A stretch of DNA of 64,000 bases from positions 16,103 to 80,102 of the forward strand of contig NZ_JADHDV010000019.1 in assembly GCF_016820515.1 (NCBI RefSeq), read 5' to 3'. The stretch is from Pseudoxanthomonas beigongshangi. GTDB taxonomy: Bacteria; Pseudomonadota; Gammaproteobacteria; Xanthomonadales; Xanthomonadaceae. The notes beneath the pieces are model-generated. The model searched no databases and was not told where the DNA came from. It saw only the letters and a list, made by a program, of their open reading frames with translations. The translations under genes and the position numbers were made by a program. How positions within the stretch are numbered: position 1 is the stretch's first letter; each line of letters opens with the position of its first letter. This document shows, one piece after another, positions 54,507-63,969 of this stretch.

Positions 54507-55172
54507 TCAATCCTCTTCCGGCGGCGGCACCACGCCGTCCGGATCCACCGCGAGACGACCGGCCATCAGCACCGCCTGAGTGCGGTTGGTGACGCCGAGC
54601 TTGCGCAGGATCGCGGTGACGTGCGCCTTGATGGTGGCTTCGGACACGCCCAGGTCGTAGGCGATCTGCTTGTTGAGCCGGCCCACGCCCAGCATCTGCA
54701 ATACCCGGAACTGCTGCGGGGTGAGGTCGCGCAGGCGCTGTGCGATCTCGTGTTCGTCACGGCTGATGGCCGGCGCGTTCATCGCTTCGACCGGCGCCCA
54801 GCGCTCACCGTCCAGCACCGTGCCGATGGCCTCGCCAATGGTGTCCGAATCGGCGGACTTGGGAATGAAGCCCAGCGCGCCATGATCCAGCGCGCGCCGC
54901 ATGACGGTCGGCTCCTCGCGCGCGGACACGATCACCACCGGCAGCTGCGGATGCAGCGCGCGCACATGCACCAGCGCGCTGAACCCTTGCGCGCCGGGCA
55001 TGTTCAAGTCCATCAGCAGCAAATCCGCATCCGGGTGCGCGTCCACCAGCGCATACAGCGCGTCCACGCTGTCGGCCTCGTGCAGGCGCACGCCCGGCAG
55101 CACCCGCTGCACCGCCGCGCGCAGCGCTTCGCGGAACAGCGGATGGTCGTCGGCGATCAGCAGGGTGGTCAT
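54507..55172 (-). CDS. LuxR-family response regulator, CrbR-like (acs regulator)
   Basis: 221 residues. The NarL-type receiver has Asp8/Asp9 and phosphorylatable Asp55 in LLLMDLNMPG. The C-terminal LuxR helix-turn-helix is LTPQQFRVLQMLGVGRLNKQIAYDLGVSEATIKAHVTAILRKLGVTN (about residues 149-195, in pieces). CrbR/ErdR regulators of this kind work with a symporter-fused kinase to activate acs. Here acs lies 760 bp away on the same strand, separated by the DUF559/repeat module. The identification combines architecture and neighbourhood. Confidence 0.82.
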   Translation of the reverse strand: MTTLLIADDHPLFREALRAAVQRVLPGVRLHEADSVDALYALVDAHPDADLLLMDLNMPGAQGFSALVHVRALHPQLPVVIVSAREEPTVMRRALDHGALGFIPKSADSDTIGEAIGTVLDGERWAPVEAMNAPAISRDEHEIAQRLRDLTPQQFRVLQMLGVGRLNKQIAYDLGVSEATIKAHVTAILRKLGVTNRTQAVLMAGRLAVDPDGVVPPPEED

Positions 55173-55193
55173 GGGGTTCTCCCGGGGTGGAGC

Positions 55194-55236
55194 AAATCCC
55201 CCCTGCCCCCCTTTTTCAAAGGGGGGATTCCTTCGG
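55194..55236. repeat. 43-bp exact direct repeat, left copy, with palindromic core (copy 4)
   Basis: 43 bp from 55194 to 55236 are base-for-base identical to 55725-55767. The core is C6-TTTTTCAAA-G6, preceded by AAATCCCCCCTG and followed by ATTCCTTCGG. It lies just upstream of the CrbR-like gene and left of the DUF559 gene. Confidence 0.9.
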
Positions 55237-55317
55237 TGGTAGTGCTGCGAGGTTGCCGTGTGCGTAATCCGGTGCAGTTTGTTGGTGGCAGCGGACTTTC
55301 CTTACGCGGAATCGAGC

Positions 55318-55354
55318 CTTTCCCCTCTTTGGAAAAGGGGGGCAGGGGGGATTC
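55318..55354. repeat. Palindromic repeat (C5/G5 REP-like family), copy 5, inverted relative to copies 4 and 6
   Basis: The reverse-oriented element (CCCCTCTTTGGAAAAGGGG then GGCAGGGGGGATTC) forms an inverted pair with the copy at 55194-55236. The pair encloses 81 bp without a gene. The copy ends 10 bp before the DUF559 start. Confidence 0.8.
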
Positions 55355-55363
55355 ACTCTCAGG

Positions 55364-55720
55364 ATGCGTCCCTACCACCGCTACCTCAAACCCCATGCGC
55401 GCCGGCTGCGCCGCGACATGACCGACGCCGAGCAGCGGCTGTGGTTCCACCTGCGCAGGAAACAGCTCGATGGCGTGCAGTTCTACCGGCAGAAGCCGCT
55501 TGGGCGATATGTCGTCGATTTCTATGGCCCTGCCGCGGATCTGGTGATCGAGTTGGATGGTAGCCAGCATTTCACCGCCGACGGCCTGGCAGGGGATCGA
55601 CGCCGTGATGCATTCCTGGCGGGCCAGGGGCTGCGCGTCCTCCGGTTCGATGATCGGCAAGCGCTGCTGGAAACGACCGCCGTGCTGGAAGTGATCCTGC
55701 GGGTGATCCGCGAACGCTGA
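55364..55720 (+). CDS. DUF559-domain protein, Vsr/endonuclease-like
   Basis: 118 residues. TDAEQRLWFHLRRKQLDG, VQFYRQKPLGRYVVDFYGP and DLVIELDGSQHF form the DUF559 signature. The acidic D-x(n)-E-x-D pattern (VVDFYG, VIELDGSQHF) fits the type II restriction endonuclease-like fold of Vsr/MrrC-type proteins. The activity is unproven. The gene is bracketed by exact 43-bp repeats and sits between two inverted pairs of the palindromic family. It is on the opposite strand from acs and the CrbR-like gene, between which it lies. No strong ribosome site is visible. Confidence 0.85.
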   Translation: MRPYHRYLKPHARRLRRDMTDAEQRLWFHLRRKQLDGVQFYRQKPLGRYVVDFYGPAADLVIELDGSQHFTADGLAGDRRRDAFLAGQGLRVLRFDDRQALLETTAVLEVILRVIRER

Positions 55721-55724
55721 GGGA

Positions 55725-55767
55725 AAATCCCCCCTGCCCCCCTTTTTCAAAGGGGGGATTCCTTCGG
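55725..55767. repeat. 43-bp exact direct repeat, right copy, with palindromic core (copy 6)
   Basis: Identical over 43 bp to 55194-55236. It begins 5 bp after the DUF559 stop, so the gene and its right repeat abut. Outer edges of the two direct copies are 574 bp apart. Confidence 0.9.
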
Positions 55768-55880
55768 AAAAACCGCGATGTGGGCCAGGGAGACGCGGGG
55801 CGCCTCCGACTCCCGGCATTACCCGGCTTCCAGGAGTGCCTTCGATGCTGGCAGCCCGCCGGAACGCCGACCGCAAGTAC

Positions 55881-55916
55881 TCCCCCCTTTGAAAAAGGGG
55901 GGCTGGGGGGGATTTG
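55881..55916. repeat. Palindromic repeat (C6/G6 REP-like family), copy 7, inverted relative to copy 6
   Basis: TCCCCCCTTTGAAAAAGGGG with GGCTGGGGGGGATTTG is the reverse complement of copy 6 with a few changes. Copies 6 and 7 form an inverted pair around 113 bp without a gene. Copy 7 ends 16 bp before the acs stop. Confidence 0.85.
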
Positions 55917-55932
55917 CGGACCCCCGCCATGC

Positions 55933-57876
<1,944 letters not shown>

Positions 57877-58210
57877 GGGGGCCCTCCCGGGGACAGCGGA
57901 ACGAAAAGTCTGAGGATGCGATTCTGACAAGAATGCCCATCACACCGCGAGCGCCGGCAACGCTCCGCGGGAGGGGCGACGCGCCGAGTTTGCCGCATCC
58001 GGCCATGCGGCATCGCAGCAACCCTGTTAGACCTTGGTCGTAATTCCAGCCGCGCACCCGCATGCCCACCCGCGCGTGGAAGCCGTTTTGAAGGGGTTTT
58101 GGCGGCCGGCGCGCGTCATTCGACCAATGGCGAATAGGCGCGGCGGAGGCAACGGCGCAAGTCTGCCCGGCACGTGCCGAGCACGGCATGCGTCCAAACC
58201 GGGAGGGGTT
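57877..58210. promoter_or_regulatory. Divergent control region acs / DcaP-like porin
   Basis: 334 bp that must hold promoters for both directions. Two palindromes are visible: a perfect 12-bp one, CGGCACGTGCCG, at 58168-58179 (about 30 bp before the porin start) and an imperfect one, TTAGACCTTGGTCGTAA, at 58027-58043. Either could be an operator, for instance for the CrbR-like regulator; neither is demonstrated. No clear -24/-12 element was found. Confidence 0.5.
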
Positions 58211-59593
58211 ATGACCACACGTTTCGCAACGATGGCCAGGCGGCCGCTGGCCGCCGCGCTGTTCGTCGCCTGCATCGCGCCGGGCCTGGCGTTCGCCCAG
58301 ACGGCGAAGGAAAAGGCGCTGGAGGCCCGCGTGGCCGAACTGGAGCGGCAGGTGCAACTGCTGCTGTCGGCGCAGCAGCAACAGCAGACCCAGATCAGCA
58401 GCACCCAGGAACAGGTGACCCAGGTCCAGGCCGCGCAGGCGGCCAAGCCGGCGCTGCCGGCCGGCAAGCAGCCGATCCAGGGCACCACCATCATGACCGC
58501 CGCCAATCCGGGCACCACGTTCTCCTACGGCGGCTTCATCAAGATGGACGCGATGGTGACCGACACCAGCGACGGCCGCATCGCCGATGGTTCCTCCGGC
58601 CGCCTGTTCTACGTGCCCAGCACGATCCCGGTGGCGGGCGCGAACGCCGATGGCGGCGATCCCTACGCCGACTTCCATGCCCAGTTCTCGCGCTTCTGGC
58701 TCAGCGCCGACCACGTCACCGACAACGGCGACAAGTTCAAGGGTTTCATCGAGGCCGACTTCTTCGGCGGCGGCAGCAACGCGCTGGCCGGCAACGAAAC
58801 CGCCACCAACACCTATGCCGTCACCCTGCGCCACGCCTACGTGACCTGGAACAACTGGCTGGCCGGCCAGACCTGGTCCAACTTCATGGACGCCGGCGCG
58901 CTGCCGGACGCGGTCGATTTCGTCGGCCCGACCGACGGCACCATCTTCGTGCGCCAGGCGCAGTTGCGCTACACCAAGGGCCCGTGGTCGTTCTCGATCG
59001 AGAACCCGCAGACCACCGTCACGCCCTACCTGACCGGCGCGCGCTTCAACAGCGGAGACAATGCCGCGCCCGACTTCACCGCGCGCTGGCTGACCAAGGG
59101 CGACTGGGGCCACTTCACCGTGGCCGCGCTGCTGCGCCAGTTCAAGGTGGCCGACGAGACCGACACCGGCGCCGCGCTCAGCGTCTCGGGCAAGTTCAAC
59201 CTGGGCAAGAACGACGACATCCGCTACGCCGTCAACGCCGGCCAGGGCATCGGCCGCTACCTGGCCTTCGGCGTCGGCAGCGACGTGGTCACCGAGGCCG
59301 ACGGCGACATCAGCGCGCTGGACGGCTACGGCGGCTTCGTGGCCTGGCGCCACGTGTTCAGCCCGAAGGTCCGCACCAACCTGATGTACTCGGCCTCGCA
59401 TTTCGACAACGACGTGTCGCTCACCGGCTGGGGCGTCACCGAGCGCACCCAGTCGATGCACGCCAACGTCATCTACTCGCCGTTTCCGAAACTGGACATC
59501 GGCGCGGAACTCATCTTCGGCCAGCGTTCACTCGAGGATGACCGCGAGGGCGACCTGAAGCGCCTGCACACCCACGTCAAATACTCGTTCTGA
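58211..59593 (+). CDS. DcaP-like outer-membrane porin
   Basis: 460 residues. A signal peptide (MTTRFATMARRPLAAALFVACIAPGLAFA) is followed by a coiled coil rich in Gln (ALEARVAELERQVQLLLSAQQQQQTQ) and a barrel beginning FSYGGFIKMDAMVTDTSDG. DHVTDNGDKFKGFIEADFFGG, AYVTWNNWLAGQTWSNFMDAG and the C-terminal aromatic residue (VKYSF) are typical of the DcaP family of trimeric dicarboxylate-type channels. AGGAGG-like GGGAGGGG precedes the start. A transporter gene follows after 10 bp, so the two probably act together to import the same carboxylic acid. Confidence 0.88.
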   Translation: MTTRFATMARRPLAAALFVACIAPGLAFAQTAKEKALEARVAELERQVQLLLSAQQQQQTQISSTQEQVTQVQAAQAAKPALPAGKQPIQGTTIMTAANPGTTFSYGGFIKMDAMVTDTSDGRIADGSSGRLFYVPSTIPVAGANADGGDPYADFHAQFSRFWLSADHVTDNGDKFKGFIEADFFGGGSNALAGNETATNTYAVTLRHAYVTWNNWLAGQTWSNFMDAGALPDAVDFVGPTDGTIFVRQAQLRYTKGPWSFSIENPQTTVTPYLTGARFNSGDNAAPDFTARWLTKGDWGHFTVAALLRQFKVADETDTGAALSVSGKFNLGKNDDIRYAVNAGQGIGRYLAFGVGSDVVTEADGDISALDGYGGFVAWRHVFSPKVRTNLMYSASHFDNDVSLTGWGVTERTQSMHANVIYSPFPKLDIGAELIFGQRSLEDDREGDLKRLHTHVKYSF

Positions 59594-59603
59594 GGGGAGA
59601 GGA

Positions 59604-61265
59604 ATGAACGCAACCACGCTCAAGCATTCGCCGTCCGGCGAACTCAGCCAAGGCCACAAGAAGGTCATCTTCGCATCCAGCCTGGGTACCGTCTTCGAGT
59701 GGTACGACTTCTATCTGTACGGTTCACTGGCGGCGATCATCGCCAAGCAGTTCTTCAGCGGCGTCAACGAGACCACCGGCTTCATCTTCGCGCTGCTGGC
59801 CTTCGCCGCCGGCTTCGCGGTGCGTCCGTTCGGCGCGGCGTTCTTCGGCAGCCTGGGCGACCGCATCGGGCGCAAGTACACGTTCCTGGTCACCATCGTG
59901 ATCATGGGCCTGTCCACCTTCATCGTCGGCATCCTGCCCACCTACGCCAGCATCGGCGTGGCCGCCCCGATCATCCTGATCGGCCTGCGCCTGTTGCAGG
60001 GCCTGGCACTGGGCGGCGAGTACGGCGGCGCGGCGACCTACGTGGCCGAGCACGCCCCCAACGGCAAGCGCGGCCTGTACACCAGCTTCATCCAGACCAC
60101 CGCCACGCTGGGCCTGTTCCTGTCGCTGCTGGTGATCCTCAGCTGCCGCCTGTCGCTGGGCACCGAGGCGTTCGAAGCCTGGGGCTGGCGCATTCCGTTC
60201 CTGGTCTCGATCGTGCTGCTGGGCGTGTCGGTGTGGATCCGCATGCAGTTGAGCGAATCGCCGTTGTTCCAGCAGATGAAGTCCGAGGGCAAGGGCTCCA
60301 AGACCCCGTTCCGCGACAGCCTGAAGGGCGGCAACCTCAAGCTGATGCTGCTGGTGCTGCTGGGCGCGACCGCCGGCCAGGCGGTGGTGTGGTACGGCGG
60401 CCAGTTCTACTCGCTGTTCTTCCTGACCCAGGCGCTCAAGGTCGACGGCACCACCGCCAACCTGCTGATCGCCGGCGCACTGGCCCTGGCCACGCCGTTC
60501 TTCATCTTCTTCGGCTGGCTGTCCGACCGCATCGGCCGCAAGAAGATCATCCTGGCCGGCTGCCTGCTGGCGGCGATCACCTACTTCCCGATCTTCAAGG
60601 GCCTGACCCACTTCGCCAACCCGGGCATCGAGGAAGCCCGCGCGAGCTCGCCGGCGGTGGTGGTGGCGGACCCGGCCACCTGCAGCTTCCAGTTCGATCC
60701 GGCCGGCGTGCGCAAGTTCACCAGTTCCTGCGACGTCGCCACCGCGGCGCTGACCAAGGCGGGCGTGCCGTACACCGTGCAGGCGGCCGCTCCCGGCTCG
60801 CTGGCCCGCGTCGAGGTCGGCGGCAATCAAGTCGAGTCGTACGAAGCGGCCGGGCTGTCCAAGGATGACGCCAAGGCCAAGGGCACCGACCTGGGCGCCC
60901 GCCTGAAGACCGCGCTGACCTCGGCCGGCTATCCGGAGAAGGCGGACCCGGCACGCATCAACATCCCGATGACGCTGTTCCTGCTGTGGGTGCTGGTGAT
61001 CTACGTGACCATGGTCTACGGCCCGATCGCGGCCTACCTGGTGGAGCTGTTCCCCACCCGCATCCGCTACACCTCGATGTCGCTGCCGTACCACATCGGC
61101 AACGGCTGGTTCGGCGGCTTCCTGCCGGCCATCTCGTTCGCCCTGGTCGCCGGCACCGGCAACATGTACTACGGCCTGTGGTATCCGATCGGCGTGGCGG
61201 TGCTGACCCTGATCGTCGGCATCCTGTTCCTGCGCGAAACCAAGGACGTGGACATCACCCAGTAA
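59604..61265 (+). CDS. MHS-family MFS metabolite:H+ symporter with a large loop insert
   Basis: 553 residues. The 12-helix MFS core is preceded by ASSLGTVFEWYDFYLYGSLAAIIAKQFF, the MHS signature, and carries GDRIGRKYTF (motif A) and GLALGGEYGGAATYVAEHAP. Between the sixth and last helices, a ~115-residue soluble insert (about residues 337-452, with ATCSFQFDPAGVRKFTSSCDV) makes the protein longer than KgtP/ProP (about 430-500). GGGGAGAGGA precedes the start. It is in an operon with the DcaP-like porin and divergent from acs; acetate or a related carboxylate is a plausible substrate. Confidence 0.9.
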   Translation: MNATTLKHSPSGELSQGHKKVIFASSLGTVFEWYDFYLYGSLAAIIAKQFFSGVNETTGFIFALLAFAAGFAVRPFGAAFFGSLGDRIGRKYTFLVTIVIMGLSTFIVGILPTYASIGVAAPIILIGLRLLQGLALGGEYGGAATYVAEHAPNGKRGLYTSFIQTTATLGLFLSLLVILSCRLSLGTEAFEAWGWRIPFLVSIVLLGVSVWIRMQLSESPLFQQMKSEGKGSKTPFRDSLKGGNLKLMLLVLLGATAGQAVVWYGGQFYSLFFLTQALKVDGTTANLLIAGALALATPFFIFFGWLSDRIGRKKIILAGCLLAAITYFPIFKGLTHFANPGIEEARASSPAVVVADPATCSFQFDPAGVRKFTSSCDVATAALTKAGVPYTVQAAAPGSLARVEVGGNQVESYEAAGLSKDDAKAKGTDLGARLKTALTSAGYPEKADPARINIPMTLFLLWVLVIYVTMVYGPIAAYLVELFPTRIRYTSMSLPYHIGNGWFGGFLPAISFALVAGTGNMYYGLWYPIGVAVLTLIVGILFLRETKDVDITQ

Positions 61266-61309
61266 GCGCGCTCCCTCCGCGCCGGCCGGACGCATTCCGG
61301 CCAACCCGA

Positions 61310-61337
61310 CGCCGGCCCTCGTGGCCGGCGTTTTTTT
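61310..61337 (+). terminator. Rho-independent terminator after the MHS transporter
   Basis: CGCCGGCC (61310-61317) pairs with GGCCGGCG (61323-61330) across CTCGT and is followed by seven T residues. It is the strongest intrinsic terminator in the window. Confidence 0.95.
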
Positions 61338-61481
61338 GTGCGCGCGGCGGCATGCGCTTTTAGGAATCCTCCGATTTCGCAAGCGGTGGCGCCTTCCTAT
61401 CCTGCCCGGACTCTCCCCAGAACCTTCGTTCGCCCGGCCATCGGTCAGGCGACCCGGCCTTTCCCGCGATCGAGGCATCCC

Positions 61482-62096
61482 ATGGCCATCCACGGAAACC
61501 TGAGCGACTTCTCGCTGCGCGACATCCTGACCGTGGTTGTCGGCAAGCACGGCGTGCTCACCGTGGATCAACGGGATGGCCAGGTGCTCCGCCTGGACAT
61601 CGCCGGCACCAGCATCACCCGGATGACCGTGGAACGCCCCATCGACTCGCGCAGCGAAGGACAAGCGCTGCTGCGCATGTTCGCGCAGGGGAACGGCGAG
61701 TTCCGTTTCGAGCCGCTGGCCACGGTGGAGGCGAAGCGTTCGTTCCTGCGGATGGACGAACTGCTGGAAGGCCGCGGCGCGGTGCCACTGGACGAACGCG
61801 ACCTGCCGCATCCCAAGACGATGTTCCTGGTGATCAAGGGTCGCCAGGTGGAACTGCCGCCGGATCTGGCCGAGTTCCTCGGCGCGGCCGTGCCGTTGCT
61901 CACCGAGGGCGCCAGCGCCGAACGGATCTCGCGGCAACTGGGATTCCCGCTCGAAGGCACGCGCCGCAACCTGCAACGCCTGCGTCAGGTCAAGAAAGTC
62001 TGGCCGATGCAGGCATACGTGGATCGGCTCGATCCGGAACAACGCAAGCAGCGCCAGTCCCTGGGCCAGCGCATCGCCAGCTTCTTCACCCGATGA
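61482..62096 (+). CDS. DUF4388 (PatA N-terminal-like) protein of the GTPase operon
   Basis: 204 residues. The N-terminal DUF4388 domain reads MAIHGNLSDFSLRDILTVVVGKHGVLTVD, with IDSRSEGQALLRMFAQGNGEFRFEPLA following. The C-terminal part contains a winged-helix-like stretch (TEGASAERISRQLGFPLEGTRRNLQRLRQVKKVW). Its stop overlaps the GTPase start (ATGA). DUF4388 proteins are often linked to roadblock/GTPase polarity modules, in which they act as partners. The start at 61482 was chosen because it starts the conserved domain. Confidence 0.85.
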   Translation: MAIHGNLSDFSLRDILTVVVGKHGVLTVDQRDGQVLRLDIAGTSITRMTVERPIDSRSEGQALLRMFAQGNGEFRFEPLATVEAKRSFLRMDELLEGRGAVPLDERDLPHPKTMFLVIKGRQVELPPDLAEFLGAAVPLLTEGASAERISRQLGFPLEGTRRNLQRLRQVKKVWPMQAYVDRLDPEQRKQRQSLGQRIASFFTR

Positions 62097-62596
62097 CCCC
62101 ACTCAAGATCGTTATCTCCGGCCCCGTCGGCGCCGGCAAGACCACCTTCATCCGTTCCGTGTCCCAGACCGAAGTGGTCAGCACGGAGGAAGTCAGCACC
62201 GAGCGGATCGGCAAGACGCACACGACGGTCGCACTGGACTTCGGCCAGATCGCACTGGGCGACTACGTGCTGCACCTGTTCGGCACGCCCGGGCAGTCGC
62301 GCTTCGACTACATGTGGGACGTCCTCAGCGAAGGCGCGCTGGGCCTGATCGTGCTGGTGCCCTGCGACGCGCCCAACGAATTCCCGCAGGCGCGGCGGAT
62401 CCTGGAGTTCGTGATCAGCCGCCAGCCGGTGGAATTCATCATCGGGCTGACCCGGACCGATCTGGCGGCCGACGGCTGGACCGCCGCCGAGGTCGCCGCC
62501 TACTTCGGTGTTCCCGAACAGCAGGTGCTTGCGCTCAATCCCCGCGACGCCGCGCACGCCCGCCATGCCATCCACCAGCTGCTGCAACGCGTCTGA
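62093..62596 (+). CDS. Small Ras-like GTPase (MglA-related/SRPRB-like)
   Basis: 167 residues. The P-loop is SGPVGAGKTTF (Gly10-Thr17). TTVALDFGQIAL contains the switch I region, and FGTPGQSRFDYMW is the switch II region with the Gln of the GTPase site. There is no N/TKxD in the usual form; GLTRTDLAADG may serve. The size and the neighbouring roadblock protein suggest an MglA-like polarity switch whose GAP is the roadblock protein. Overlaps the DUF4388 gene. Confidence 0.88.
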   Translation: MTPLKIVISGPVGAGKTTFIRSVSQTEVVSTEEVSTERIGKTHTTVALDFGQIALGDYVLHLFGTPGQSRFDYMWDVLSEGALGLIVLVPCDAPNEFPQARRILEFVISRQPVEFIIGLTRTDLAADGWTAAEVAAYFGVPEQQVLALNPRDAAHARHAIHQLLQRV

Positions 62597-62640
62597 TCGC
62601 CTGCACGCGGCCTTCTTCCCTGTTTTCACGAGGACACATC

Positions 62641-63009
62641 ATGAGCAAGCAAGAACAGATGCAAGCCACGCTGGACGCCCTGACACGCGCCATTCCGGGC
62701 ATGAAGGGCAGCTTCCTTTGCACCTTCGACGGCATGCCCGTCTGCCAGTCGATTACCGATCCCGGCGTCGATTCGGCGCGGGTCGCGGCGATGGCCGCCA
62801 CCGCCCTGGGCGTGGGCCGGCGCATCACCGAAACCCTGTCCACCGGAACGCTGCGCGGCATCAAGCTGGTGGCTGCGGAGGGCCGCATCTTCATCTACAT
62901 GGTCGGCAGCAAGGCCTGCCTGGCGCTGGTGGCGCCGTCGGACACCAATGTCGGTCTGATCGAACTGGAAGTGGCCGACGTGATCACCCAGTTGACCGCC
63001 ATCCTGTAA
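62641..63009 (+). CDS. Roadblock/LC7-domain protein (MglB-like)
   Basis: 122 residues. ALTRAIPGMKGSFLCTFDGMPVCQSI starts the roadblock fold, and ATALGVGRRITETL, IKLVAAEGRIFIYMVGSKACLALVAP and NVGLIELEV complete it. Such dimers bind and regulate small GTPases (MglB activates MglA). The gene lies 44 bp after the GTPase gene and 12 bp before the protoglobin gene, so it belongs to the same operon. Confidence 0.9.
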   Translation: MSKQEQMQATLDALTRAIPGMKGSFLCTFDGMPVCQSITDPGVDSARVAAMAATALGVGRRITETLSTGTLRGIKLVAAEGRIFIYMVGSKACLALVAPSDTNVGLIELEVADVITQLTAIL

Positions 63010-63021
63010 GGAGCAGACGCC

Positions 63022-63558
63022 ATGAATCACGAACGCAAGAGCTGGACGGTCAAGGACGAAGCCATCGTCCGCGAGCTGCGCGAATTGCTCACCCTGTCGG
63101 CGGAGGAATGCGCGTTGCTGAAGGCACTGGAGCCGATGGCCCGCGAAGCGGCCCCGACCCTGGTCGCCGAGTTCTACGAGCGCCTGCTGTCGCACGAGCC
63201 GACCCGGGAATTCATCGGCGACAAGGAACGCCTAGCCACCACCCTGGCCAACTGGTTCGTGGAGGTGTTCTGCGGTGAGTACGACGACGCCTACGCACTC
63301 AAGCGGCTGGGCATCGGCAACGTGCACGTGCGCATCGGACTGCCGGTCCGCTATCCGCTGGCGATGATGGACCTGATCGCCCGCCACGGCGAACGCATCG
63401 CATCGGCCAAGGGCGAGGCGGCGATCCAGGCGTTCCGCAAGGTCCTGGCCATCGACGTGGCGACCTTCAACCAGGCCTACGAGAACAACCAGCTGCACCA
63501 TCTGGCCGAGCTGACCGGCAGCGAACGCCTGGCTCGCCGGCTGTTGTCCGGCGGCTGA
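63022..63558 (+). CDS. Protoglobin/globin-sensor-domain heme protein
   Basis: 178 residues with no other domain. The family's proximal heme ligand is His102 in NVHVRIGLPVRYPLAMM; EFYERLLSHEPTREFIG and ANWFVEVFCGEYDDAYALKRLG are the conserved surrounding helices. Stand-alone protoglobins bind O2, NO or CO. AAGGAG precedes the start. Its place in a GTPase/roadblock operon suggests it supplies a gas or redox input (inference). Confidence 0.87.
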   Translation: MNHERKSWTVKDEAIVRELRELLTLSAEECALLKALEPMAREAAPTLVAEFYERLLSHEPTREFIGDKERLATTLANWFVEVFCGEYDDAYALKRLGIGNVHVRIGLPVRYPLAMMDLIARHGERIASAKGEAAIQAFRKVLAIDVATFNQAYENNQLHHLAELTGSERLARRLLSGG

Positions 63559-63589
63559 CGCCGCCGCGTTTCATCGATCGGGCCGCGGC

Positions 63590-63922
63590 CTATTGCGGGG
63601 GAGCAGCGAGCTCCCGCGCATCCAGATAACCGTCGCCGCTGCGATCCTGTTTGCGGAAGGTGGCCGCCAATCGCTCGCGATGGGTTGCGCGGGTGATGGC
63701 GGTCCCCTTGCCGCCCGGCAGCTCGTCGCCGGACAGCACGCCATCGCGATTGCGGTCACGCGCATCGAAGGCGTAGCTCATCCAGTCCAGGAACTCGGCC
63801 TGGCTGACCCGACCGTCGCCATCGGTATCCATGCGCTGCAGATAGTCCTTGGTGCCGTTGACCTGCCCCACCGCGAGCAGCGGCAGGGCCGATATCAGCA
63901 ATGCGAGCACTAGACGCGTCAT
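63590..63922 (-). CDS. Secreted EF-hand calcium-binding protein
   Basis: 110 residues with a signal peptide (MTRLVLALLISALPLLAVG) and three canonical EF-hand loops, each 12 residues with correct Ca-ligating positions: Asp32-Glu43 (DTDGDGRVSQAE), Asp56-Glu67 (DRNRDGVLSGDE) and Asp93-Glu104 (DRSGDGYLDARE). Calcium binding is therefore very likely; the partner is unknown. It is convergent with the protoglobin gene. Confidence 0.93.
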   Translation of the reverse strand: MTRLVLALLISALPLLAVGQVNGTKDYLQRMDTDGDGRVSQAEFLDWMSYAFDARDRNRDGVLSGDELPGGKGTAITRATHRERLAATFRKQDRSGDGYLDARELAAPPQ

Positions 63923-63969
63923 CCCCGCATTGTAGGACTGGATTTGGCGTGTGCGCTCGTCCACGCACC

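Noticed and set aside
55725..55930. The palindromic repeats at 55.7-55.9 kb as ordinary terminators of acs
   Set aside because: They could stop transcription, but they are members of a dispersed family with copies in unrelated contexts and no T-run, so they are annotated as repeats.
57877..58210. A sigma-54 promoter for acs or the porin
   Set aside because: No TGGC-N8-TTGC-type spacing was visible on either strand.
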